A stretch of DNA of 64,000 nt from Arthrobacter sp. B1I2 (GTDB taxonomy: Bacteria; Actinomycetota; Actinomycetes; Actinomycetales; Micrococcaceae), in contig NZ_JAUSYC010000001.1 in NCBI RefSeq assembly GCF_030816485.1, forward strand, positions 620,001 through 684,000. Direction: 5' to 3'. The position numbers and the translations under genes are program-made. Positions 17,127 to 25,664 of this stretch are shown piece after piece. Below the pieces are notes generated by a model that ran no database searches, was not told where the DNA came from, and saw only the letters and a list, made by a program, of their open reading frames with translations. The stretch's first letter is position 1, and the number at the start of each line of letters is the position of its first letter.

Positions 17127-17157
17127 TTGGCAAAAAGATAGTAAGCATGATTACTAT
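17127..17157 (+). promoter_or_regulatory. Promoter-like region with inverted repeat before GlsB-type gene
   Basis: TTGGCA (17127-17132) and TACTAT (17152-17157) could be -35 and -10 elements 19 bp apart. ATAGTAA-N6-TTACTAT (17138-17157) is an inverted repeat overlapping the -10, a plausible operator. This AT-rich island stands out from its surroundings. Confidence 0.45.
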
Positions 17158-17223
17158 TGAGGCAGAAGGATGAAGTGCCTCCGGGATCCGGAGGCCTCCT
17201 TTACTTAGGAAGAGGAACGACAA

Positions 17224-17490
17224 ATGGGATTTATTGCATTTCTGATTCTCGGACTTATTGCTGGTGCGATCGCTAAGGCGATCCTCCCGGGCAGGCAGGG
17301 CGGCGGCTGGGTCATCACCCTGATCCTGGGCGTCGTTGGCGCCTTCCTCGGTGGCTGGCTGGGCGGACTGATCTTCGGCAGTGGACTGCAGGAGTTCTTC
17401 TCCATCCAGACGTGGCTGCTGGCGATCGTCGGCTCGCTGATCGTCCTTGCCATCTACGGCATGGTCACCAAGCGCAGCGCCCGCGGATAA
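17224..17490 (+). CDS. GlsB/YeaQ/YmgE-family stress response membrane protein
   Basis: 88 residues, almost entirely hydrophobic, with three glycine-rich membrane helices (about residues 2-22, 28-52, 60-80). The first loop PGRQGGGW and the GxxGAFLGGWLGG motif define the family. These small inner-membrane proteins are induced by envelope or general stress; their biochemical role is not settled. A good ribosome binding site (AGGAAGAGGAACGAC region) precedes ATG 17224, and it has its own promoter-like region and terminator. Confidence 0.93.
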   Translation: MGFIAFLILGLIAGAIAKAILPGRQGGGWVITLILGVVGAFLGGWLGGLIFGSGLQEFFSIQTWLLAIVGSLIVLAIYGMVTKRSARG

Positions 17491-17511
17491 CTAAACGGGC
17501 AAGCCAGGAGG

Positions 17512-17544
17512 CCGGCCTGGGGACACTATCCCCAGGCCGGTTTT
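17512..17544 (+). terminator. Rho-independent terminator after GlsB-type gene
   Basis: Stem CCGGCCTGGGGA (17512-17523 with 17529-17540), a 5-base loop, then TTTT and further T-rich sequence. Confidence 0.9.
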
Positions 17545-17616
17545 CATTTTCTCCGGTAACGGGCGCCCGCTACCCCGGCCGGGACTGACAACCTTCTCGC
17601 AGAGCAGGAGTTCATC

Positions 17617-18033
17617 ATGAAAAACAAGCTTCTTTTGGGTGCAGGCGTTGCCGTCGGCTACGTCCTCGGTTCGCGTTCAGGCCGTGCGGCCTATGACAAG
17701 CTGAAGGCCCGCGCCGCCGGTCTCTGGGACAGCAAGCCCGTCCAGGACAAGGTCTCTGTAGCTACTGAGACCATCAAGGAAAAGGCGCCTGAGGTGGCGG
17801 ACCAGTTGAGTGAGGCAGCGCGCCGGGCAGGCACAGTCATCGGCTCTGCGATGCACCGGGACAGCGCGTCCGGTACGTCCGGCGGGAGCCACTCCCCGGC
17901 GCCTGTCGCTGGTACTTCCACTTCCACGGCCGGCGATGCCGGTGGCCTGGGCGAAGACCACATCCCCGCGCACAGCACGCACCCGGAAACCACCAACCTT
18001 GGTACCTCCGACGGGACCGACACCAAAGCCTGA
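17617..18033 (+). CDS. YtxH-like small membrane-anchored hypothetical protein
   Basis: 138 residues. The N-terminus KLLLGAGVAVGYVLGSRSGRAAYDKL resembles YtxH-type proteins: one membrane helix followed at once by an amphipathic, charged helix (about residues 28-75). The last 60 residues are Gly/Ser/Thr-rich and likely disordered. GCAGGAG precedes the ATG. It follows the GlsB-type gene after a terminator, so it has its own promoter; both may belong to stress responses, which is an inference. Confidence 0.75.
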   Translation: MKNKLLLGAGVAVGYVLGSRSGRAAYDKLKARAAGLWDSKPVQDKVSVATETIKEKAPEVADQLSEAARRAGTVIGSAMHRDSASGTSGGSHSPAPVAGTSTSTAGDAGGLGEDHIPAHSTHPETTNLGTSDGTDTKA

Positions 18034-18118
18034 TTGCCGCTTCGTCCCCGTTCGTTACGCCGGCACCGCCGCGTGACAAATGGAATGTACCGGCTATGTG
18101 CTACAACTAAATCGCCTT

Positions 18119-18156
18119 GCTGGCCGTCGCGATCCTTGGGGGACGCGGCGGCCAGC
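18119..18156 (+). terminator. Hairpin downstream of the YtxH-like gene
   Basis: A 13-bp stem with one T-G pair (18119-18131 with 18144-18156, arm start GCTGGCCG) and a 12-base loop, followed by GTTTAA. It is a probable transcript end. Confidence 0.5.
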
Positions 18157-18266
18157 AGCGTTTAACCAGCAGTGTCTAAAAGGACTCGGGACAACTCCCG
18201 CCCAAGTTTTCCACATAGCAGTATTGCCGACTCCTGATTGTCAGTGCTGGCTGGCAGAGTTGGGTT

Positions 18267-20151
18267 ATGGAGGCCATTGGGGAGCAGCTTGGGGAGACGG
18301 ACGACGCCGGCAGTTGGCTGCCGCGTCCGGCCTACCTTCACGCGGTCCCTGGGGAGGAACCTGCACGGCAACCTGAGCCCGTGTTTGACCCCGGACTTGT
18401 TTCTGAGCTGGTTTTTGAAGCCGGACCTGTTTCTGAGCCCGGACCTGCCGCGCCTGTTTCTGAGCCCGGACCTGCCGGGCATTCCGGGCCGGGACGTGTT
18501 GGACGGGCTGGCTGCGCAGCTTGCCGCCGCCGCCCTGGCCGCCCCGGGCGTGCTCGCAACGGCCACCTACGCCCAGGCCGCCGATTTCGCTGACCACGTT
18601 GAGCGCCTCTCCCGCAACATGGAGTACCTCCAGCTCCTGGCAGCCGGGACCGTGGACCGGACCCGCGCACAGGCCATCAGAGACGCAGCCGCAGCAGGAT
18701 ACAGCCGCGGCAGGCGCTCCATGTGGGACGCCGACGGTGTGGAAACCCTGAATGAAACTGACGCTGACTGGCCCGCCCGCTTCGCCAGTCCCACCCGCCC
18801 TGTCGCGATCTCTCCGGCCGATGACGGTTGCCGGAACACCGCTGAGTTCCTCCGTCTGCGCCTCCGGATTCCCATCCGCGAAGCCCGCCGCCGGCTCACC
18901 CTCGCCCAGCACACGCTCCCTGGTACCAGCCTCACCGGCCAACCCGTCCCACCGGCCCGGCCCCGCATCGCCGCCGCCCTCGCCCCCAGCACGCCCAGCA
19001 CGCCCAGCAGCAGTGAAGCCGGCATCACCGAAACCGGGTCAGTGCAGGGGCCGGCGGTGTCCTCGCACGCCGGCACACTCATCACCGCCACCCTGGACCG
19101 GCTCCAACACCACACCACCGCCGGCACCCTGGACCGGATCGAACACCACCTCACCAAAGCCGCCACCACCACCGACCCCGACTTCCTCGCCCGCCTGGCC
19201 CAACGATGGACCGACACCATTGACGCCGACGGCACCGAACCCACCGAAGAAGCCCTCCGCCACACCCAAGGCGCCTTCATCCGCAAACCCCGCCACGGCC
19301 TGCACCACCTCGAAATCTTCGCCACCACCGACCAGTACGAACACCTCCTCACCGTCATGAACACCGCCACCAACCCCCGCACCAACAGCACGGAAACAGG
19401 CACCACCGCCACGAACGGCACGGCCAGTGAAACCAAATCCGATGACGGCACGGGAACAGTCCGGTCGGGTCAACGGACAAGCAGGAACCCTGACCTGCCC
19501 GACCTGGACCGGCGGACCCGGCCACAAAAACAACTGGACGGCATCATCACCGCCGCCAAGATCGCCCTGGCAACCAACACCCTGCCCACAACCGGCGGCA
19601 ACCGACCCCAAATCATCGCCACCATCCACTACCAGGACCTCTTCCCCACCCGCACCACACAACCCGGGACAGGGAGAGAGCCAGGGGCAGGGCCTGGAAC
19701 GGCATCAGGGACCGGTGCGTTCGCATTCACCGGCCCCGTCGCCGCGGCCACCCTGCGCAAAATCGCCTGCGACGCCGACATCATCCCTGCACTCCTGGGC
19801 ACCCGCGGCGAAATCCTTGACCTCGGCCGTAAAACCCGCCTCTTCACCCCAGCCCAACGCACCGCCCTCATCGCCCGTGACCAAGGCTGCGCCTTCCCCA
19901 ACTGCACTATCCCCGCACCCTGGTGCGAAGCCCACCACATCACCTACTGGTCACGTGGCGGCCCCAGCACCACCACCAACGGCGTCCTGCTCTGCAGCCA
20001 CCACCACCACCTCATCCACAAAGAACAATGGACCATCACCACCACCCACGACACCCCAACCTTCATCCCCCCGCCCTACATCGACCCCACCCAAACACCC
20101 CAGCAAAACCACTACTTCAAACCTCCGCCACCACCCCACCCACAAGAATGA
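18267..20151 (+). CDS. DUF222 / HNH endonuclease (13E12-repeat type) with apparent N-terminal frameshift
   Basis: The DUF222 domain (from VLDGLAAQLAAAALAAPGVLATATYAQAADF near 18498) and the C-terminal HNH nuclease (CAFPNCTIPAPWCEAHHITYW, then LCSHHHHLIH) are in one frame that stays open back to a TTG at 18238. However the 5' part of that frame reads as nonsense (RRTTPAVGCRVRPTF). The sensible beginning, MEAIGEQLGETDDAGSW from ATG 18267 through acidic Pro-rich VSEPGPA repeats, is in another frame. The two meet near 18490 (CCGGGACG), where removing one base joins them. I therefore read it as a gene with a single-base frameshift; translation could alternatively start inside at GTG 18498. These proteins are widespread in actinobacteria and their biological role is unclear. 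Confidence 0.75.
18426..18477 (+). repeat. 25-base direct repeat, 27-base period, inside the HNH gene
   Basis: CCTGTTTCTGAGCCCGGACC and the following five bases occur at 18426-18450 and again at 18453-18477. The period is in frame and encodes repeated PVSEPGPA in the ATG 18267 frame. A degenerate further unit lies just upstream. Slippage here would not itself change frame. Confidence 0.7.
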
Positions 20152-20155
20152 AGAC

Positions 20156-21139
20156 CTAACCCATGACGCAAGGGACAACCGCGCGACCGACAACCACGGT
20201 CCCGTCAAGCTCCTCCGAACGGACCGTCCGGGTGCGGAACCCGGCTGCAGCCAGGATTGCGGAGGTGCCGGCCGCCTGCCGCTGGCTGGTTTCGATGAGC
20301 AGATGACCGCCGGGGGCCAGCCACCCACGAGCACCGGCAGCAACCCGGCGGTGGAAGTCCAGGCCGTCAGGACCGCCATCAAGGGAGACAACGGGCTCGT
20401 ACAGGCGTGCTTCCGGCGGCATGGTGCGGATGGCTTCCGTGGGAACGTAAGGAGCATTGACAACGAGCACCTGGACACGGCCGCGCAACACGGACGGGAG
20501 GGCGTCGAACAAGTCCCCCGCATGCACCTGACCACCAAGGGGCACAACATTCCGACGGGCACACCGTACCGCCGCGGGGTCGATGTCCGCGGCATGCAGC
20601 TCCACCAACGGCACTTGATGAAGGAGTGCCGCTCCCACAGCACCGGACCCACAGCAGAGGTCGACGACGACCGGCAGCGTCGGCTCGAGGCCGTCCGGCA
20701 GCAGGGCCCGTGCCTCGTTGACCAGCAGCTCGGTACGGCGCCGCGGCACGAAGACGCCGGGCTCGACCAGGACGCGGCGGCCCGCAAATTTTGCCCAGCC
20801 CAGGATGTGTTCCAGGGGGACGCCTTCCACCCGGCGCTGGACATTCCGGGCAAGGCCGGTGGGACTTGAAGCCTCAGCCAGCAGCAGACGGGCCTCTTCC
20901 TCCGCAAATACACAGCCCGCGGACCGCAAGGCACAGGCAACTTCCTCGAAGACCGGCGAAGTGGAAGGACTGTGCACAGCCTGTGGCTCAGGAGGCGGCG
21001 CAGCAACGCCATTCGGTGAGCTGACGGGTACCCCCACGCCGGTTAGGCCAGGCTCTCCGGCCGACGCCGGGAGGGGATCCCCAATACCGTTACAGCAGTC
21101 ATGGGACCCACCTCCTTCAGCCGTTGCTGGAAATTCCAT
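20156..21139 (-). CDS. PrmC/HemK-related protein N5-glutamine methyltransferase
   Basis: The core matches the PrmC-related family of about 250 residues. A helical N-terminal part (EEEARLLLAEA) is followed by VPLEHILGWAKFAGRRVLVEPGVFVPRRRTE, the SAM-binding VVDLCCGSGAVGAAL, and a catalytic-loop motif VVNAPYVPTEAI where true PrmC has NPPY. It should methylate a glutamine side chain, classically the GGQ motif of release factors; the altered motif makes the target uncertain. ATG 21139 gives 327 residues with a disordered Pro/Gly-rich leader and no ribosome binding site. GTG 20977 (273 residues) is closer to family length and may be the real start. Confidence 0.8.
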   Translation of the reverse strand: MEFPATAEGGGSHDCCNGIGDPLPASAGEPGLTGVGVPVSSPNGVAAPPPEPQAVHSPSTSPVFEEVACALRSAGCVFAEEEARLLLAEASSPTGLARNVQRRVEGVPLEHILGWAKFAGRRVLVEPGVFVPRRRTELLVNEARALLPDGLEPTLPVVVDLCCGSGAVGAALLHQVPLVELHAADIDPAAVRCARRNVVPLGGQVHAGDLFDALPSVLRGRVQVLVVNAPYVPTEAIRTMPPEARLYEPVVSLDGGPDGLDFHRRVAAGARGWLAPGGHLLIETSQRQAAGTSAILAAAGFRTRTVRSEELDGTVVVGRAVVPCVMG

Positions 21140-21195
21140 GCTAGTAGGTGGCCGGGCGCACGGGAATGGACGGCAACAATTGGCAGGATGGGACC

Positions 21196-22242
21196 ATGAC
21201 TACGGGCACAACCAGCAACATTCTCTGGATCGGCACCTACACCCCCGACGGCGGCGGCCGCGCCGATGGCATCGGTGCTGTCCGGGAGCATCCGGACGGA
21301 AGCCTCGAATGGCTGGGCACGGCAGTCGAGGCACAGTCGCCGTCGTTCCTTGCCGTCCACCCGACGCTGCCGGTGGTGTACGCCGCGGCGGAGCAGCGCA
21401 AAAAGGTCCAGGCCTACCGCCGCCGGGGCGATTCTGCGTTGGAACTGCACGGGACACCGGAGCGGGCCGGCGAGGCCACGTGCCACGTGGCCGTGGACCC
21501 GATCGGCCGCTTTGTCACCGCTGCCTGCTGGGGCGACGGGCAGGTCCTGCTCTACGAGTTGGATGCCGACGGCGGCATGATCGGGCGGTTCCCGGCCGCA
21601 CCGTCGGCCGACCCCCACGCCAGCCTTTCTCCCGGCAGCCCCCGACAAAGCCGAGCCCACGCCAGCCTCATGCTGCGTGACGGGCGGATCATGACCACAG
21701 ACCTGGGCCATGACGTCCTCCGCATCTGGACCTACGAGCCGGGCACCGGGCTGGTGGCTGACCATGAAGTGGTCCTCCCCTACGGTTGTGGCCCCCGCCA
21801 TATGGTGGAGCACCCAACCGGCAACGTCTTCATCGTGTCGGAGTACTCCGTGGAGGTCTTCGTGGTCCGTCCCGAGGCAGGCACTTACGAGCTGGTATTC
21901 CGCGGGCCGGCAACGGCAGGCGCCAGCCAGGAAGGCGATTCCGCCGCCGAAATCTGCCTCGGCCCGCAGGGAAACTTCGCGTATGCCGGCGTCCGCGGCT
22001 CCAACGTCATCAGCGTTTTGGAAGTCGCAGCGGACGGCACCGAACTGATCCCCGTGAAGGACATCGGCAGCGGCGGGGACTGGCCACGGCATCACCTGGT
22101 CCGGGGAAGCTGGCTGCACGTGGCCCACGAACGGTCGGACAACATCGCCACGTTTGAGCTGGATCCCGTCACCGGGCTCCCGGGCCCGGCGCTTCACAGC
22201 CTGCCTACTCCATCCCCCACTGCCCTGGTATCCGCCGGCTGA
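21196..22242 (+). CDS. Lactonase-fold beta-propeller protein (6-phosphogluconolactonase/YbhE-like)
   Basis: 348 residues forming a seven-bladed propeller. Family segments include WIGTYT near the start, SPSFLAVHPTLPVVYAAAE, CHVAVDPIGRFV, DLGHDVLRIW and YGCGPRHMVEHPTGNVFIVSEYS, and near the end WPRHHLVRGSWLHVAHERSDNI. Members hydrolyse 6-phosphogluconolactone or related sugar lactones, but many are uncharacterised. ATG 21196 (MTTGTTSN) with AGGATGGG upstream is preferred over an upstream ATG at 21148. It is divergent from the PrmC-like gene and ends before the amylase regulatory region. Confidence 0.87.
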   Translation: MTTGTTSNILWIGTYTPDGGGRADGIGAVREHPDGSLEWLGTAVEAQSPSFLAVHPTLPVVYAAAEQRKKVQAYRRRGDSALELHGTPERAGEATCHVAVDPIGRFVTAACWGDGQVLLYELDADGGMIGRFPAAPSADPHASLSPGSPRQSRAHASLMLRDGRIMTTDLGHDVLRIWTYEPGTGLVADHEVVLPYGCGPRHMVEHPTGNVFIVSEYSVEVFVVRPEAGTYELVFRGPATAGASQEGDSAAEICLGPQGNFAYAGVRGSNVISVLEVAADGTELIPVKDIGSGGDWPRHHLVRGSWLHVAHERSDNIATFELDPVTGLPGPALHSLPTPSPTALVSAG

Positions 22243-22304
22243 CGGCACCTCCAGGCAGACCTTCATAGGCGAAAGCACCCTCCACAAACACTGGAGTAAT
22301 TAAG

Positions 22305-22318
22305 TGCAAGCGCTTACA
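22305..22318. promoter_or_regulatory. LacI-type operator before the GH13 amylase
   Basis: TGCAAGCGCTTACA, an almost perfect palindrome of the kind bound by maltose-type LacI regulators in actinobacteria, 110 bp before the likely TTG start. No maltose LacI gene is in the window. Confidence 0.65.
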
Positions 22319-22427
22319 GTTGTGACTTGGTTCACAGGTCAGCATGCTGTCCTTCGAACCCTCCTGCCGCATCCCTTGTCAACGGCAAGCCTGTACAGCA
22401 GCGCTGCTTCCCAGGAAGGTCTCACCC

Positions 22428-25400
22428 TTGTTATTCCGCACCCCTCCGGGCGCGCCCCCAAGCGCCCACCTGCCGGCAAAGCCCGCAGGAACACAGCACC
22501 CCACAAGCGGCCGGCCACTCTCCGGCCGCTCCGTCACAGCCAGGTCCGCGGCCGGCCTCCTGGCGGCCGCCGTCGCCATTTCCGTTGCAGTCCTCCCGGC
22601 TCACGCCGCCCCCAACCCTAAAGACCAGGGCCCCAAGGATCCTGGTACCAACGGCCGGGGATCCTCCTCCGCCCTGCATTCGCTGCGCGGTCCCGTGACG
22701 GACGAGAACTTCTACTTCGTCATGGCAGACCGGTTCAGCAACGGCAGCCCCGGCAACGACCAGGGCGGGCTGGGGTCCGACCCCATGGTCTCCGGCTTCG
22801 ATCCCGCAAAGAAGGGCTTCTATAACGGCGGCGACCTGGCGGGCCTGCGCAACAAGATCGACTACATCCAGGGCCTGGGCACCACGTCCATCTGGCTGAC
22901 CCCCAGCTTCAAGAACAAGGCGGTCCAGCCGGAGGACAAGTCAGCCGGCTACCACGGCTACTGGGTCACCGACTTCACCCAGATCGATCCGCATCTGGGC
23001 ACCAATGACGAACTTAAAGCCCTCATTGACGAGGCCCACGCCCGCGGCATGAAGGTGTACTTCGACATCATCACCAACCACACGGCTGACGTCATCGGCT
23101 ACCAGGAAGGCGACCGCAAAGGCTACGTCTCAAAGGATGCTGTCCCCTACAAGACGGCCGCGGGCGAAGCATTCGATGACCGCGACTACGCCGGCACCGG
23201 AACGTTCCCGCAGCTGGACCCAAACACATCATTCCCCTACAAGCCCCTCCTGGCCCCCGGCGAAGAAAACCTCAAGGTCCCCGCATGGCTGAACGACCCC
23301 GCGCTTTACCACAACCGCGGCGACACCACCTTCACCGGCGAAGACTCCATGTACGGCGACTTCTTCGGCCTCGATGACCTCTTCACCGAAAATCCCACGG
23401 TGGTGCACGGCATGGAGGACATCTATAAGTCCTGGATCGGCGACTTTGGCGTGGACGGCTTCCGCATCGACACCATGAAGCACGTGAACAACGAGTTCTG
23501 GCAGGAATTCGGCCCTAACGTCCTCAGCTATGCCAAGGAGCATGGCAAGGACGAATTCTTCATGTTCGGCGAAGTCTTCGATACCACCAAGAGCTTCACG
23601 TCGCAGTTCACCAACGGCAACAAGATGCAGGCAGTGCTGGATTTCCCCTTCCAGGACGCCGCCCGCAACTTCGCCTCCAAGAGCCAGGACGCCACGGCGC
23701 TGCAGGCCTTCTTCGCCGGCGACGACTGGTACACCGACGCCGATTCCAACGTCTATGAGCTGCCCACCTTCCTGGGCAACCACGACATGGGCCGCATCGG
23801 CACCTTCATCGGCCAGGACAACCCGGCCGCAAGCGACGCCGAGAAGGTGGCACGCGACGAACTGGCCCACGAGCTGATGTACTTCTCCCGCGGCAACCCG
23901 GTGGTCTACTACGGCGACGAACAGGGCTTCACCGGCCCGGGCGGCGACCAGGACGCACGCCAGACCCTCTTCGCCAGCAAGGTCCCCGAGTACCTGGATG
24001 ACGACCTGCTGGGCACGGACGCCACTCACGCCACCGACAACTTCAGCCCGGGCCACCCGCTCTACGCCAAGATCCACGAACTGGCAGCCCTCACCAAGGA
24101 GCACCCGGCGCTGCGGAACGGCGCCCACCAGCACCGCTACGCCTCTGATGGGCCGGGCATCTACGCCTTCTCCCGCACCGATGCCCAGGACCAGCGCGAA
24201 TACGTGGTGGCCCTGAACAACAGCGCCCAGCCCCGGACAGCGGAGGTCCCCACCTACATCGCCAAGCGCAGCTACACGCGTATCTACGGTGAAGGCGCCG
24301 ACGAGGTGAAAACCTCGGGGGACGCCAAACTGACCGTGACCGTGCCGCCGCTCTCCGCCGTCGTCTATGAATCCTCGGGAAGGATCCCGCACTCCCAGGC
24401 GGCTCCCGCCGTCGCCCTCCAGCAGCCAACCGGCGCGCCGGGTGACAACGGACGCATCAACGTGACGGCCGACGTCGACGGTTCCTCGTTCTATGAGGTC
24501 ACCTTTGAAGCGAAGACACCGGGCGGCGGATGGCAGCCGATCGGGACGGACGATACCGCGCCGTACCAGGTGTTCCACGACGTGGCAGCGCTGGACGCCG
24601 GCACGCCACTGGAGTACCGCGCCACCGTGCTGGACAACGGCGGGCACACCGCCACCAGCAAAACCCGTTCGGCGAGCGTCCCCGCGCCAGTCCTGACCCT
24701 GCAGGAGCCCGCCGAGGGCAGCAGCGTGGAGGGCAAAGTCGAGCTGAGCGCCACCGCTGATCCGGAGAAGGCCAGCCATGTGGTGTCCTTCGAGCGCAGT
24801 GTTGACGGCGGGCACTGGACGGCGGTGGGCACCGACTCGTCGTCACCCGTGTACTCGGCAAGCGATGACGTGTCCGGCCTCGCGGCCGCCACGAAGGTGC
24901 GCTACCGCGCCTCAATGAACGGCACGGGCTTCAACGTCACCAGCGGGACCAGGACCGTGACGGTGGGCCAGGCCCCGCAGCCCGACTCTGTCACGGTGGC
25001 CGGATCCCTGAACCAGGCAATGGGCTGCAGCGCGCAGTGGGATCCAACCTGCAGCCAGGCGCGGATGGTGCTGGATCCCGTCGACCGCATCTGGCGGTTG
25101 ACCGTGGACCTGCCGGCCGGGAAGTACGAGTACAAGGCCGCCCTCAATGGCGGCTGGGACGAAAACTACGGCGCCGACGGCCAGCTCAACGGGCAGAACA
25201 TCGTGCTGGACCATCCCGGCGGCCCGGTCACCTTCCGCTATGACAACAGCACCCACCTGCTGAGCGCCGTTTACGCCTCCCAGCAACCGGCCGCCGTGGC
25301 TGCAGCGGGAAGTATGGACAGCGAGCTGGGCTGCGCCGCGGACTGGGAACCGTCCTGCAGCCAGGCGCAGCTGGTGCTGGACACGGCAGACCTGGTGTGG

Positions 25401-25583
25401 AAGCTGTCTGTTCCGGACCTGCCGACGGGAAGCTACGAGTTCAAGGCTGCCCTGAACCGCAGCTGGGACGTCAGTTACGGGGCTGGCGGGGCTTCCCCGG
25501 GTGCCAATATCGTGTTTGAGCACGACGGCGGCCCGGTCACCTTCCGGTACGACCACTTCACGCATGTGATCGCCGCGGGCTAA
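22428..25583 (+). CDS. Secreted GH13 alpha-amylase/pullulanase-type enzyme with two X25 modules
   Basis: About 1051 residues. I place the start at TTG 22428, 8 bases after AGGAAGG (22413-22419); this yields an arginine-rich n-region and a hydrophobic Sec signal ending LPAHA. An upstream in-frame ATG at 22344 adds 28 non-conserved residues. The GH13 barrel (about 90-620) shows nucleophile Asp348 (DGFRIDTMKH), acid/base Glu382 (FMFGEVFD) and His452-Asp453 (GNHDM). Two Ig-like domains (about 660-850) and two tandem X25 starch-binding-type modules (about 852-950 and 955-1051), each with GCxAxWxPxCSQA, follow. It acts outside the cell on starch or pullulan. Regulation is likely by a LacI repressor at 22305-22318. 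Confidence 0.92.
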   Translation: MLFRTPPGAPPSAHLPAKPAGTQHPTSGRPLSGRSVTARSAAGLLAAAVAISVAVLPAHAAPNPKDQGPKDPGTNGRGSSSALHSLRGPVTDENFYFVMADRFSNGSPGNDQGGLGSDPMVSGFDPAKKGFYNGGDLAGLRNKIDYIQGLGTTSIWLTPSFKNKAVQPEDKSAGYHGYWVTDFTQIDPHLGTNDELKALIDEAHARGMKVYFDIITNHTADVIGYQEGDRKGYVSKDAVPYKTAAGEAFDDRDYAGTGTFPQLDPNTSFPYKPLLAPGEENLKVPAWLNDPALYHNRGDTTFTGEDSMYGDFFGLDDLFTENPTVVHGMEDIYKSWIGDFGVDGFRIDTMKHVNNEFWQEFGPNVLSYAKEHGKDEFFMFGEVFDTTKSFTSQFTNGNKMQAVLDFPFQDAARNFASKSQDATALQAFFAGDDWYTDADSNVYELPTFLGNHDMGRIGTFIGQDNPAASDAEKVARDELAHELMYFSRGNPVVYYGDEQGFTGPGGDQDARQTLFASKVPEYLDDDLLGTDATHATDNFSPGHPLYAKIHELAALTKEHPALRNGAHQHRYASDGPGIYAFSRTDAQDQREYVVALNNSAQPRTAEVPTYIAKRSYTRIYGEGADEVKTSGDAKLTVTVPPLSAVVYESSGRIPHSQAAPAVALQQPTGAPGDNGRINVTADVDGSSFYEVTFEAKTPGGGWQPIGTDDTAPYQVFHDVAALDAGTPLEYRATVLDNGGHTATSKTRSASVPAPVLTLQEPAEGSSVEGKVELSATADPEKASHVVSFERSVDGGHWTAVGTDSSSPVYSASDDVSGLAAATKVRYRASMNGTGFNVTSGTRTVTVGQAPQPDSVTVAGSLNQAMGCSAQWDPTCSQARMVLDPVDRIWRLTVDLPAGKYEYKAALNGGWDENYGADGQLNGQNIVLDHPGGPVTFRYDNSTHLLSAVYASQQPAAVAAAGSMDSELGCAADWEPSCSQAQLVLDTADLVWKLSVPDLPTGSYEFKAALNRSWDVSYGAGGASPGANIVFEHDGGPVTFRYDHFTHVIAAG

Positions 25584-25595
25584 GGCACGAGGAGG

Positions 25596-25645
25596 GGGTC
25601 ACTGTCAGCCCGGTCCGAAAGCTTCGGAGCGGTTGACAGCGGCCC
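25596..25645. terminator. Bidirectional terminator between convergent genes
   Basis: GGGGTCACTGTCA... pairs imperfectly with ...TTGACAGCGGCCCC around an inner perfect TCCGAA-AGC-TTCGGA hairpin. It lies between the convergent amylase and SDR genes. Confidence 0.65.
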
Positions 25646-25664
25646 CTTCCGGCCCCGGCGGCGC

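Noticed and set aside
18426..18477. Repeat as phase-variation switch
   Set aside because: The period is 27 bases, so gain or loss of a unit does not change frame.
18238..18497. N-terminal extension of the HNH gene from TTG 18238
   Set aside because: Out-of-frame composition and no ribosome binding site; the alternative ATG 18267 frame looks coding instead.
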